Positions 1-7,988 of a stretch of 64,000 bases of DNA are shown piece by piece. The position numbers and the translations under genes are program-made. Origin of the DNA: Thaumasiovibrio sp047250365 (lineage in GTDB: Bacteria > Pseudomonadota > Gammaproteobacteria > Enterobacterales > Vibrionaceae); assembly GCF_047250365.1 (NCBI RefSeq), contig NZ_JBLBVL010000007.1, positions 186,001 to 250,000 on the forward strand, read 5' to 3'. The notes beneath the pieces were generated by a model. The model did no database searches. It saw only the letters and a program-made list of their open reading frames with translations, and was not told the origin of the DNA. How positions within the stretch are numbered: position 1 is the first letter of the stretch; every line of letters begins with the position of its first letter.

Positions 1-368
1 GCGCGAGTGTTGCGATTTTATTGGGATCAGACGCTGCGCTGGTTGCCGCTATCTTACCTAAATCGGTGACGACACCAATAGCGATGTCGGTGACAGAGTC
101 ACTCGGTGGTGAAGCATCAATTTCTGCGTTAATGGTCATGGTGGCCGGCTTTTTTGGTGCGCTGGCCGGATACCCGATTTTACGTAAATTAGGAGTATCG
201 CACCCTATCGCGCGTGGTTTGGCGATGGGAACGGTTTCTCATGCATTGGGAACCGCTCGCGCTGCAGAGGAGCATCACCAAGATGCAGCAATGAGTTCAA
301 TGGCGTTGGTGTTATGCGGTGTGATTACATCGTTGTTGGCACCCGTTATCTATACCCTGTTGCTGTGA
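1..368 (+). CDS. yohK: LrgB-family membrane protein, 5' end missing
   Basis: C-terminal part of an LrgB/YohK-type inner-membrane protein (CidB/LrgB family, linked to murein hydrolase control or small-acid export). The reading frame is open from base 3 with no in-window start needed, so the gene begins upstream. Visible family features are the segment LPKSVTTPIAM, a glycine-rich membrane span near FFGALAGYPIL, and the SHALGTARAAE motif before a last hydrophobic helix. The stop is at 366-368. Family assignment is by motif; whether it pairs with an LrgA/YohJ partner upstream cannot be seen. Confidence 0.85.
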   Translation, partial: ASVAILLGSDAALVAAILPKSVTTPIAMSVTESLGGEASISALMVMVAGFFGALAGYPILRKLGVSHPIARGLAMGTVSHALGTARAAEEHHQDAAMSSMALVLCGVITSLLAPVIYTLLL

Positions 369-424
369 TAGGACCAAAACGATTAAACGGTTATATTTTA
401 ACAATTTACAGTTAGGGAATGACA

Positions 425-1402
425 ATGTTAAAGCTGGCGATTATAGGCACAAATTGGATCACTGAAAAATTTGTGGAAGCGGCACAAAACAGCGCTAAAT
501 TTCAACTTGTCATGGTTTACTCACGTAACATGGCATCGGCACAAGACTTTGCAAGCAAATTCTCTGTGACGCAAGTCGTAACAGACTTGAAGACGTTAGC
601 GCAGTGCGATGAGGTTGATGCGGTATATATTGCTAGCCCTAACTCACTGCATTGTGAGCAAGCGATACAAATGATGCAAAGTGGTAAGCATGTGATTTGT
701 GAGAAACCTTTGGCGTCTAACATCACTGAAGCGCAGCGCATGTATGAGGTTGCACGAGAAAACCAAGTTATCTTGTTTGAAGCGTTTAAAACTGACTACT
801 TACCTAATTTTAAGCTGATTCGTGAAATGTTGCCGAAGCTAGGGCAGTTACGACAGGTGTTTTTTAGTTATTGTCAGTACTCTTCCCGTTATCAGCGCTA
901 CCTCGACGGCGAGAATCCAAACACCTTCAACCCGGCTTTTTCCAACGGCTCAATCATGGATATCGGTTATTACTGCGTTGCATCAGCGGCGGCCTTGTTT
1001 GGGCGTCCGGAGCAGATTCAGGCCACGGCGAGGTTACTTGACTCAGGGGTGGATGGGCATGGAACAGTGCAGTTGCATTATGCCGACTTTGACGTGGTTA
1101 TTCTGCATTCAAAAGTATCGCATTCGTCTATTCCTACCGAGATACAAGGCGAAGACGGCGCGTTGTTAATCAGCAAAATTTCTGAGGGTGAGAAAGTGCT
1201 TTATCAGCCTCGAGATGGGCAAGTAGAAGATATTACCCTACCGCAGCGAGATAATTCGATGGAATACGAAGCTGAGCACTTTTACCAGCAGATCCAACAG
1301 CAACAAATGGATGCGAAAGCTATAGAGCGCTCGTTATTGACCGCTGAAATGCTAACGGAAATTCGTCAACAAACTGGGGTAGTATTTCCAGCTGACCAGT
1401 AA
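425..1402 (+). CDS. Gfo/Idh/MocA-family oxidoreductase
   Basis: NAD(P)-dependent sugar- or polyol-type oxidoreductase of about 325 residues, cytoplasmic. The N-terminus starts with a Rossmann strand (LAIIGTNWI), followed by YIASPNSLH and the family catalytic-lysine motif GKHVICEKPL around residue 95. The C-terminal half is the usual alpha/beta domain, including SNGSIMDIGYYC. An ATG also exists at 419, but the purine-rich AGGGA at 414-418 is well spaced only for the ATG at 425, so I chose that one. It stands alone between the LrgB gene and a DeoR regulator. The substrate is unknown; it resembles YdgJ/MviM-type enzymes of enterics and vibrios. Confidence 0.85.
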   Translation: MLKLAIIGTNWITEKFVEAAQNSAKFQLVMVYSRNMASAQDFASKFSVTQVVTDLKTLAQCDEVDAVYIASPNSLHCEQAIQMMQSGKHVICEKPLASNITEAQRMYEVARENQVILFEAFKTDYLPNFKLIREMLPKLGQLRQVFFSYCQYSSRYQRYLDGENPNTFNPAFSNGSIMDIGYYCVASAAALFGRPEQIQATARLLDSGVDGHGTVQLHYADFDVVILHSKVSHSSIPTEIQGEDGALLISKISEGEKVLYQPRDGQVEDITLPQRDNSMEYEAEHFYQQIQQQQMDAKAIERSLLTAEMLTEIRQQTGVVFPADQ

Positions 1403-1505
1403 TCAACAAGTCGGTTACTGGGCAGCTCGTCACATAGTCAGTAAAATCAGAGCATTCAACGTCACTATAACCTATCTGTTCCAAGCCTTCCTTTGGGGGA
1501 AACAC

Positions 1506-1540
1506 TGCTAGATAAGGTGCTGATTACGCTTTATCTAGCA
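1506..1540. terminator. Hairpin in the 340-bp gap before the DeoR gene
   Basis: A 10-bp inverted repeat (TGCTAGATAA / TTATCTAGCA) with a 15-nt loop sits about 105 bp after the oxidoreductase stop. It is followed by only a short T-containing stretch, so it may be a weak terminator or a structured leader element. I see no gene in the rest of 1403-1743. Confidence 0.35.
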
Positions 1541-1743
1541 AGTCTTTATGCATATCGTTTCCATGTTCAAATATAGCGATTTAGCCCTCGTTTTATGCGG
1601 CTTCATTGCCTTCGTCTCAATTTCTGGATAACCCCTCCACTGTATCATTTGTATTAAATCAATGAGATTTAGGCCACATTTTATTGCGCATTAAGTTTCG
1701 TTATGAAACAATTAACGAAACCTTTCCCTTTGAATCGAAAGCT

Positions 1744-2511
1744 ATGCAGAAGAGAAATACGCAAGTTAGAAGGCACTCCATCGCTGAATTAGTCAAACAG
1801 CGTGGTGAAGTGAGCGTGGAAGAGCTATCAGTACTGTTTGATACGTCTGAAGTGACTATTCGAAAAGATCTTTCTTCTCTAGAGCTGAATGGACAACTAC
1901 TCCGTCGCTATGGCGGGGCTGTCGCATTGCCAAAAGAGGCCGTTGAGGAGGTGCTAAATGAGTCAGATTCTACATCTTCAGCAAAGACGAATATTGCAGA
2001 TGCAGCTGCTGGTTTGATTAAGGATCATTACCGAATTGTCATTGATTGCGGTAGTACAACTGGCGCGTTGGTTTCTAAGCTAGGCAGTAAAAAGGGATTA
2101 GTTGTTATGACGAATTCTCTGATGCTTGCTAATGTCATTAATGAGCTGGAAAGCGAACCAACATTGCTGATGACAGGTGGTACTTGGGATAGCCATTCTG
2201 AGTCTTTCCAAGGAAAAGTGGCAGAATCAGTACTACGTTCGTACGACTTTGATCAGCTCTTTATTGGTGCGGATGGCGTGGACCTGTCGCGGGGAACAAC
2301 AACATTTAATGAGCTTCTTGGTCTTAGTCAGGTTATGGCTGAAGTCGCACGTGAAGTTATCGTAATGGTTGAATCAGAAAAAATTGGCCGGAAAATTCCG
2401 AACTTAGAGTTGGGATGGGACGCGATTGATGTATTGATAAGCGATACTAACTTAACGGCCGAGCAAAGAGCTCAAATCGAATCAAATGGCGTGAAGGTTA
2501 TTTGCGCTTAA
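1744..2511 (+). CDS. DeoR-family transcriptional regulator upstream of glmS
   Basis: A 255-residue DeoR/GlpR-type repressor. The N-terminal winged helix-turn-helix is clear (SIAELVKQRGEVSVEELS, then SEVTIRKDLSSLE and RRYGGAV). The C-terminal DeoR sensor domain follows (IVIDCGSTTGAL, NSLMLANVINEL, FIGADGVDL, VMVESEKIGRK), which in this family binds a phosphorylated sugar. The frame is open upstream to a TTG at 1684, but the ATG at 1744 begins exactly at the conserved family N-terminus and is preferred. It lies 80 bp before glmS on the same strand. A regulator of this family precedes glmS in vibrios such as V. cholerae, so control of glmS or amino-sugar supply is a reasonable inference. Confidence 0.88.
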   Translation: MQKRNTQVRRHSIAELVKQRGEVSVEELSVLFDTSEVTIRKDLSSLELNGQLLRRYGGAVALPKEAVEEVLNESDSTSSAKTNIADAAAGLIKDHYRIVIDCGSTTGALVSKLGSKKGLVVMTNSLMLANVINELESEPTLLMTGGTWDSHSESFQGKVAESVLRSYDFDQLFIGADGVDLSRGTTTFNELLGLSQVMAEVAREVIVMVESEKIGRKIPNLELGWDAIDVLISDTNLTAEQRAQIESNGVKVICA

Positions 2512-2591
2512 TAGACGTTTTAAAATTGCTCTCTCATTACGCGCTTTATTGCTAATAATGTGAGGGATGAATAAGTTAATGGAGTAATAAT

Positions 2592-4424
2592 ATGTGTGGA
2601 ATCGTAGGTGCGGTAGCACAACGTGACGTAGTAGAAATTCTGGTTGAAGGCCTGCGCCGTTTGGAATACCGAGGATATGATTCAGCCGGTGTTGCTGTTG
2701 TTGATGAAAAGTTAGCGCTCAAGCGTGTCCGTCGGCTTGGTAAAGTACAAGAACTTGCCGATGCGGTTTCTTCTCAAGATGTGAGTGGTGGTACCGGTAT
2801 CGCCCATACTCGCTGGGCGACGCATGGCGAACCATCGAAAGCGAATGCACACCCTCATGTATCAGGCGATATCGCAGTGGTTCACAATGGTATCATCGAA
2901 AACCATGAAGAGTTAAGAGCGCTGCTTCAAGAGCGTGGTTATGTATTTTGCTCTCAAACGGATACCGAAGTTATTGCTCATCTAGTTGAGTGGGAGCTAC
3001 GTACTTCTGAAACATTGGTTGAAGCGCTACAAAAAACCGCCGCACAGTTAGATGGCGCCTATGGTACCGTTGTTGTCGATCGTAAAGATCCAACCCGTAT
3101 CGTAGCTGCACGTTCTGGTAGCCCAATTGTTATTGGTTTCGGTATCGGTGAAAACTTCCTTGCGTCTGATCAGTTGGCACTACTTAGTGTGACTCGCCGC
3201 TTTATGTACCTTGAAGAAGGGGATGTAGCAGAGATTACACGCCGTGAAGTGAAGGTTGTTGATGTTGACGGTAACCCTGTTGAGCGTGAGATTATTGAGT
3301 CAAACGCTGAACATGATGCTGGCGACAAAGGCCAATACCGTCACTTTATGCAAAAAGAGATTTTCGAACAGCCTCGCGCACTCATCAATACGATGGAAGG
3401 CCGAATTAACAGTCAATCTGTTGTAACAGAAAGCATTGGTGTGAATGCGGTTGAGATTCTCAACAAAGTCGAACACATACAGATCATTGCATGTGGCACT
3501 TCTTATAACTCTGGCATGGTTGCGCGTTATTGGTTTGAATCCATTGCGGGCGTTAGCTGTGATGTAGAGATTGCATCAGAATTCCGTTATCGCGATTTCG
3601 TCGTACGCCCAAACAGCTTGCTCGTGACACTATCACAATCGGGCGAAACCGCAGATACATTGGCAGCATTGCGTCTTGCCAAAGAAAAAGGTTACATGGC
3701 AGCGATGACCATTTGTAACGTTGCGGGTTCTTCACTGGTGCGTGAATCTGATTTCGCCTTTATGACACGCGCCGGTACAGAGATTGGTGTTGCTTCAACC
3801 AAGGCATTTACAACGCAACTAGCGGCGATGTTGATGATGGTTGTCTCTCTCGCGCGTTTACAGGGGCGCATGAGTGAAGAGCGTGAAGCTGAAATCGTTC
3901 AATCACTGCATGAGCTTCCAGCCAATATTGAAAGAGCGCTGGCATTCGATAAGCAAATTGAAGCGCTAGCTGTCGATTTTGCAGATAAGCACCATACCTT
4001 GTTCTTAGGTCGTGGTGAGTACTACCCAATTGCGATGGAAGCCTCGCTTAAGCTAAAAGAGATTTCATACATTCACGCAGAAGCGTATGCGGCTGGTGAG
4101 CTTAAGCATGGTCCTCTTGCTCTGATTGATGCCGATATGCCTGTTGTGGTTGTTGCCCCAACCAATGACTTGCTTGAGAAGTTGAAATCGAACGTTGAAG
4201 AAGTGCGTGCACGTGGCGGCCAATTATATGTATTTGCTGACGAGAAGGCGGGCTTTGAAGGCGATGACACCATGAAGATCATCCAGATGCCTCATGTCGA
4301 TGACATTATTGCGCCTATCTACTACACAGTACCGATGCAGTTGTTGTCTTACCATGTGGCCTTAATTAAAGGGACAGATGTCGATCAGCCTCGTAACCTA
4401 GCAAAAGCGGTAACAGTCGAGTAA
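2592..4424 (+). CDS. glmS: Glutamine--fructose-6-phosphate aminotransferase (isomerizing)
   Basis: Makes glucosamine-6-phosphate from fructose-6-phosphate and glutamine, the first step to UDP-GlcNAc for peptidoglycan and LPS. The 610-residue length is normal. The N-terminal glutaminase domain starts MCGIVGA with the catalytic Cys2 and contains HTRWATHGEP. Two SIS isomerase domains follow (IIACGTSYNSG, SQSGETADT, and SLKLKEISYIHAEAY), and the end DQPRNLAKAVTVE is the typical C-terminus. A GGAG Shine-Dalgarno at 2580-2583 supports the start. The last codons are the recognition sequence for TnsD in Tn7-type elements, and such an end lies 24 bp after the stop. Confidence 0.98.
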   Translation: MCGIVGAVAQRDVVEILVEGLRRLEYRGYDSAGVAVVDEKLALKRVRRLGKVQELADAVSSQDVSGGTGIAHTRWATHGEPSKANAHPHVSGDIAVVHNGIIENHEELRALLQERGYVFCSQTDTEVIAHLVEWELRTSETLVEALQKTAAQLDGAYGTVVVDRKDPTRIVAARSGSPIVIGFGIGENFLASDQLALLSVTRRFMYLEEGDVAEITRREVKVVDVDGNPVEREIIESNAEHDAGDKGQYRHFMQKEIFEQPRALINTMEGRINSQSVVTESIGVNAVEILNKVEHIQIIACGTSYNSGMVARYWFESIAGVSCDVEIASEFRYRDFVVRPNSLLVTLSQSGETADTLAALRLAKEKGYMAAMTICNVAGSSLVRESDFAFMTRAGTEIGVASTKAFTTQLAAMLMMVVSLARLQGRMSEEREAEIVQSLHELPANIERALAFDKQIEALAVDFADKHHTLFLGRGEYYPIAMEASLKLKEISYIHAEAYAAGELKHGPLALIDADMPVVVVAPTNDLLEKLKSNVEEVRARGGQLYVFADEKAGFEGDDTMKIIQMPHVDDIIAPIYYTVPMQLLSYHVALIKGTDVDQPRNLAKAVTVE

Positions 4425-4448
4425 TTTTTACCGCTGTTAGTCAGTTAT

Positions 4449-4517
4449 TGTCGGAAGACATTAAAGCCTGAAAGTATGACATTAAAGTTTGAAACTGTAA
4501 CACTAAAGTTAAGAACT
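4449..4517 (+). mobile_element. Tn7-like transposon right end at attTn7
   Basis: Begins with TGT 24 bp after the glmS stop, the standard Tn7 insertion point. Three related sites follow at 4457, 4478 and 4499: GACATTAAAGCCTGAAAGT, GACATTAAAGTTTGAAACT and AACACTAAAGTTAAGAACT. Their 21-bp periodicity and similarity to Tn7 TnsB-binding sites (core GACAATAAAG) mark this as a right end. The five bases before TGT (GTTAT, 4444-4448) would be the target duplication. No convincing matching left end was found in the window. Confidence 0.85.
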
Positions 4518-4525
4518 TTTTGAAT

Positions 4526-4559
4526 CCGGTTAAGCTAGTTAAAAGTTAACCGGATTTTT
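4526..4559 (+). terminator. Inverted repeat with T-tract before tnsA remnant (copy 1)
   Basis: CCGGTTAA at 4526-4533 pairs with TTAACCGG at 4546-4553, followed by ATTTTT. It lies between the transposon end and the tnsA start codon. Nearly the same element occurs at 18607-18639 before the second tnsA remnant. It could stop transcription coming from glmS into the element. Confidence 0.5.
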
Positions 4560-4562
4560 GTT

Positions 4563-4686
4563 ATGGCAAAATAAAAGTACGTTTTAACTGAAAAGCAAAT
4601 TACTCAACGGATTAAAGAAGGTCGAGGTTCAGGAAAGCTTTCTGACTATAAGCCGTGGTTGTATGTTAATGAGATCCCTTCAGAAG
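4563..4686 (+). pseudogene. tnsA: tnsA N-terminal remnant, copy 1
   Basis: Reads MAK, a TAA stop at codon 4 (4572-4574), then KYVLTEKQITQRIKEGRG and SDYKPWLYVNEIPSE. This matches the start of the TnsA endonuclease of Tn7 (MAK... RRIKEGRG... YIPWLTVQEVPS). The gene is cut after about 41 codons by the end of an IS3-type element at 4687. TnsA makes the 5' strand cuts during Tn7 transposition; this copy is certainly inactive. Position and orientation (first gene inside the right end, pointing away from glmS) are canonical. Confidence 0.85.
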
Positions 4687-4716
4687 TGATCTGCACCAGC
4701 AAGGCTGGACACTCGG

Positions 4717-4918
4717 CTAAGCGATATTTTTCAGTTCAAAGTTAGCTGGGCTTAAATACCCAAGAGCACTGTGCCTTCTTGTTCGATTATAATCAACCTC
4801 AATATACTCAAAAACAGTCTGACGCATTGTATCTCGAGTCATGATCGGCTCGTATTGGATCGCCTCAACTTTCAGTGGGTGGAAGAAGCTCTCAACGCGG
4901 GCGTTGTCCCGTTCTATT
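4717..4918 (-). pseudogene. IS3-type transposase orfB, C-terminal fragment
   Basis: On the minus strand this reads ERDNARVESFFHPLKVEA, then RQTVFEYIEVDYNRTRRHSA and LGYLSPANFE before a stop at 4717-4719. This is the C-terminal end of the DDE integrase domain of IS3-family transposases, including the last catalytic Glu region. The first roughly 200 residues of OrfB are missing: the fragment joins directly to the end of orfA. Confidence 0.85.
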
Positions 4919-5197
4919 TTAGATTCTTGGCGAAGTAGGTGGCGGCTTTTTTACGATTTCTAGCTCCTCAGCCTGTTCGGCTAGAAGCCGCTTTAATTTT
5001 ACATTTTCAGCGGCCAGTTCTTTTTCCCGATTACTGACGCTGCTTGTCTGTTGAACCGCCTTGCGCCAATTGTAGAGTTGAGACTCGTGAAGAGATAACT
5101 GTTTAGCTGCAGTTGCCACACCAACATTTTCAGCTAGCTTGAGGGCTTAAGCTTTGAATTCAGGAGTATGCATTGTTCTTTTTTTCTTGTTTGTCAT
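4919..5197 (-). pseudogene. IS3-type transposase orfA with internal stop
   Basis: Starts MTNKKKRTMHTPEFKA, then a TAA where related OrfA proteins have Glu, then ALKLAENVGVATAAKQLSLH and the leucine-zipper-like stretch KELAAENVKLKRLLAEQAEE. This is the helix-turn-helix and coiled-coil protein of IS3 elements. An A-rich slip site near LEIVKK corresponds to the usual frameshift region. The nonsense codon and the loss of orfB make the element non-autonomous. Confidence 0.85.
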
Positions 5198-5312
5198 AGT
5201 TCACCTCGTTAGTGATTGTACTCACTTAACGCAGTGTCCAAAACTGCTGGGACGGATCACATGGATATCGGTGCGCAAAGTGCCCAATACGTTAAATAAA
5301 GGGGCGAACAAG

Positions 5313-6086
5313 TTAAGTGATAATTACGTTTACTCCACTTGAACGCAAAGATTCCAGTACTTTTTCGTCAGCACCGTGATTCGTAATTAAGGTATCTAGT
5401 TCTGCGCTAGTTGCTAAAAGCTTACCACCATGCTTACCTACTTTACTGCTATCGACTAACGCTATCAGCCTCGCGCCATATTCAAGCAACTTTTTCTCTG
5501 CCATATAGACTAATAAGTCAGAGGTATGGATACCTGAAGATGTGGCACCTGTACCAGTGAAGAAGACAAAGCGGCTTTTATGATCATTAACCGCTTCTTC
5601 GTCTGGAGAAATGGTGATCTGGCGCTCTGGCAAGTACTGACCTCCTAGAATAATGATGCTCTGGTGATCTTGTGTAATCAGGTTGTGCGCGAGAGGCATA
5701 AAGTTAGTTACTACTTGGATATCGCGATCTACTAAATACTGTCCCATCAAGAAAGTGGTATTACTGCCACTGACTATCACACTGTCATGTTCATCGCATA
5801 GCTCAACAGCTGCCTGAGCAATACGTTTCTTGGCTTCTAGATTCTCAATATCGTACTCAGTAGGAATAAAGGTTGCTGGCGTATGGTGATGGTGGTTACT
5901 GTCACTGTTAATCGCTTCAGCGCCATTTCTAATTTTTTTCAGCTTTCCATTTTCCGCTAACTTATTGATATCACGACGAGCAGTAGATAAAGAGATGTTC
6001 AGCATCGCTACATAGTCGTTGGTAGTGATAAAGGTATGACTGTTTACATAGTCGAGCAAGTGTCGGTGACGTTGAGCTTCATTCAT
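5313..6086 (-). CDS. DeoR-family regulator, UlaR-like, of the sugar island
   Basis: A 257-residue repressor. The N-terminus (MNEAQRHRHLLDYV, then STARRDINKLAENGKLKK and RNGAEAI) is strikingly like E. coli UlaR. The C-terminal sensor domain follows (SVIVSGSNTTFLMGQYL, TNFMPLAH, IIILGGQYLPERQ, ALVDSSKVGKHGG). It is divergent from the catabolic genes starting at 6299, and the space between holds five copies of a TGAC-type operator, so it most likely represses the island and itself. The effector is probably a phosphorylated sugar of the pathway. The neighbouring genes do not match the ula (ascorbate) pathway, so UlaR-like refers to sequence only. Confidence 0.9.
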   Translation of the reverse strand: MNEAQRHRHLLDYVNSHTFITTNDYVAMLNISLSTARRDINKLAENGKLKKIRNGAEAINSDSNHHHHTPATFIPTEYDIENLEAKKRIAQAAVELCDEHDSVIVSGSNTTFLMGQYLVDRDIQVVTNFMPLAHNLITQDHQSIIILGGQYLPERQITISPDEEAVNDHKSRFVFFTGTGATSSGIHTSDLLVYMAEKKLLEYGARLIALVDSSKVGKHGGKLLATSAELDTLITNHGADEKVLESLRSSGVNVIIT

Positions 6087-6122
6087 CTCTAATTACATCC
6101 TGAATTTATCATTGGAATATTA

Positions 6123-6258
6123 TGACCTAATTTGACCTTTCGAGCAATTTTGATTTTTTATGGCGTAATTTGGGGTTTTGTGACGTATTTTCGTGATCTG
6201 GGCAACATAACGCGTCAAAATAAATCATCAGTGACTTTACATGACCGAATTTGACGCA
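6123..6258. promoter_or_regulatory. Five-copy operator array for the DeoR/UlaR-like repressor
   Basis: Related 15-17-bp elements occur at 6123-6137 (TGACCTAATTTGACC), 6161-6175 (TGGCGTAATTTGGGG), 6181-6195 (TGACGTATTTTCGTG), 6211-6227 (reverse strand, TGATTTATTTTGACGCG) and 6242-6258 (TGACCGAATTTGACGCA). They fill the space between the divergent repressor gene and the first catabolic gene. DeoR-family proteins usually bind several repeats as oligomers. That these are the operators is inferred from position and repetition. Confidence 0.7.
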
Positions 6259-6298
6259 TATAGTCATATTGCATCACAAGGAGTCAACGGAGGCCAAG

Positions 6299-7141
6299 GT
6301 GAAATACCAAGCAATCATTATCGATTTAGATGGAACCTTACTAAACGATAACAACCAAATTTGTGTTAACAATATTGAAGCGGTTCAACAAGCTTTATAT
6401 GAAGGTTATCAAGTAACGTTAGCTAGTGGACGACCTCATCAATTGATGCTCCCTTTTGCTAAACAGCTTGGTATAACCGCTCCAATGATCTGTTGCAATG
6501 GTGCCTACCAATACGATGTTAGCAGCAACAGCTACCAAAATGTTCAGTCGCTTAGTTCTACTCAGCTTGCCCAGTTACTAGATACACTCATTTTAGGACA
6601 GTTTGACTTCACTCTTTATGCCCATAATGGCATTTATGCACTGAAAACATCGCAACACTTCGCAGGTTTAAAATGCCAGATGTCGCAATTCGATATTGAT
6701 GTTCAGATGGCCATCATGCCATCGCTGGCTGAGCTGCAAGATGTATGCGGTGAAGTATATAAAGTGTTGGTATCGAGCAGCGATAAACAGGCTTTGTGCC
6801 AGCTCCGTGATTCTATAAATAATGTACTGCAAGCGGATCTGTCAATACCGAACAAGCTGGATATTACTTGCCTTGGTGTCAACAAAGGACTGTCAGCTTT
6901 AACTTGGTTGTCTCAACACAACCTTAGTCCAAATCTCACTATCGCATTTGGTGACGGCGACAACGATATTTCGTTGTTCAAAGCCGTTGGCGAGCCTGTC
7001 GCTATGGCAAACGCTAGCCCGGCTCTCCGTGGCCTAGCCAATCTTATTATCACAGATAACAACAGTTGTGGCATTGGCCAATATTTACGACTCATTATTC
7101 GTGAAGGTCAACATGCATGGCAACACTCATATAGCTACTAA
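6299..7141 (+). CDS. Cof-type HAD-IIB phosphatase
   Basis: Haloacid-dehalogenase phosphatase of about 280 residues. Motif I is IIIDLDGTLLNDN with the two catalytic aspartates, followed by TLASGRPHQLM. The last motif is IAFGDGDNDISLF with MANA after it, and the cap between them is the type IIB found in Cof/YidA enzymes. The frame is open upstream to 6251, but that stretch overlaps the operators. A GGAGG at 6289-6293 sits ahead of the GTG at 6299, whose codons lead directly into motif I, so I take 6299. It is the first gene of the island, 9 bp before the epimerase. It likely dephosphorylates a pathway sugar phosphate or removes a toxic side product. Confidence 0.85.
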   Translation: MKYQAIIIDLDGTLLNDNNQICVNNIEAVQQALYEGYQVTLASGRPHQLMLPFAKQLGITAPMICCNGAYQYDVSSNSYQNVQSLSSTQLAQLLDTLILGQFDFTLYAHNGIYALKTSQHFAGLKCQMSQFDIDVQMAIMPSLAELQDVCGEVYKVLVSSSDKQALCQLRDSINNVLQADLSIPNKLDITCLGVNKGLSALTWLSQHNLSPNLTIAFGDGDNDISLFKAVGEPVAMANASPALRGLANLIITDNNSCGIGQYLRLIIREGQHAWQHSYSY

Positions 7142-7150
7142 GGAAATCTC

Positions 7151-7879
7151 ATGAAAAAAGTAAAAATTGCAGCAGGTCTAGCACACGTAGATTACGGCCA
7201 CATCGCAGATGTAGTAAAAGAAGTTTCGGATGCTGGCGCGGATTACATTCACTGTGATGCGGCAGATATGCATGACCTTAAAAACCTACAGCTTATGGGG
7301 GGGCACCAAATCGTTGAAGGGATTCGTCCTTACACTGAAAAGCCAATTGAGGTTCACGCCTACTTTAAAGATTGTGACAAGCTCTTTATTGACAAAATCG
7401 CAGCCGCTGGCGCCGATATGTTAATTCTTCCTGCTGAGCATTTCATTGGTGCGCCTCTGTGTTACATCATCAAGTACTGTCAAAACCATGGAATGAAGTT
7501 TGGTTTGACGGTTGGCGCATTAACCCCGGTGTCATTTGTTAAAGAATCTATCTACTACCTAGATCGCTTACACATTGTTATCCACGGTATTACTGATGGC
7601 GATGACGAGTGGCTATGGCGTAAATCGGCTATCGCAATGATCCGTGAAGCACGCGAACTCATCAACGAGCGTAACCCTAATTGTGAACTATGTGTTGATG
7701 GTGGTATCCGTAACCACAACATCGAAGAGCTGCTTAATGAAGACATTGACGTGATGGTGGCATCAACCAATATCTTCGGTCACAAAGATGGTATCACAGC
7801 AGGCGTTCGAGACTTCCGTGCAGCGATCGACCAATTAGAAGACAAAACAGCCGTTGAAGCAGAAGAAGCAGAAGCGTAA
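7151..7879 (+). CDS. Ribulose-phosphate 3-epimerase-like protein
   Basis: A 242-residue TIM-barrel of the Rpe/AlsE/SgcE superfamily. The metal ligands are in place: the His and Asp of YIHCDAADMHD, the His of EVHAYF, and the Asp of CVDGGIRNHN. The phosphate-binding end (MVASTNIFG) is also recognisable. The sequence differs from housekeeping Rpe, which has HVDVMDG at the first motif, so a ketose phosphate other than ribulose-5-phosphate is possible, such as an allulose- or sorbose-type sugar. The tail is a low-complexity acidic stretch (AVEAEEAEA). It is co-transcribed with the HAD gene. Confidence 0.85.
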   Translation: MKKVKIAAGLAHVDYGHIADVVKEVSDAGADYIHCDAADMHDLKNLQLMGGHQIVEGIRPYTEKPIEVHAYFKDCDKLFIDKIAAAGADMLILPAEHFIGAPLCYIIKYCQNHGMKFGLTVGALTPVSFVKESIYYLDRLHIVIHGITDGDDEWLWRKSAIAMIREARELINERNPNCELCVDGGIRNHNIEELLNEDIDVMVASTNIFGHKDGITAGVRDFRAAIDQLEDKTAVEAEEAEA

Positions 7880-7929
7880 TCACTATTCGCTGATTGAATT
7901 CATCGATTTCAGCCGTGTTTAGAAATATC

Positions 7930-7970
7930 GGTGCCGGGCCTTCCCCTTATTTGTGCTCGGGCTTGGCACC
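7930..7970 (+). other. Intercistronic hairpin
   Basis: GGTGCC (7930-7935) pairs with GGCACC (7965-7970), and GGGCC/GGGCTT extends it imperfectly. It is followed by TTTA. Lying between the epimerase and dehydrogenase genes, it may stabilise the upstream message or cause partial termination. Confidence 0.4.
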
Positions 7971-7988
7971 TTTACCAAGGATTAAACC

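Larger units (their letters stand above)
4687..5259 (-). mobile_element. Decayed IS3-subgroup insertion sequence
   Basis: Terminal inverted repeats of 27 bp lie at 4687-4713 and 5233-5259; I count 20 of 27 matching positions. Both start TGATC and end GGACACT, as in IS3 itself. At about 570 bp it is far shorter than a full IS3 (about 1.25 kb), because most of orfB has been deleted. The coding strand is minus. No 3-bp target duplication is evident (AAG on the left, CAT on the right), consistent with further deletion on the right side. Confidence 0.85.

Noticed and set aside
5313..6086. Assigning the island to ascorbate use because its regulator resembles UlaR
   Set aside because: No UlaABC-type PTS, UlaG lactonase, UlaD decarboxylase or UlaE/F is present; only the regulator is similar.
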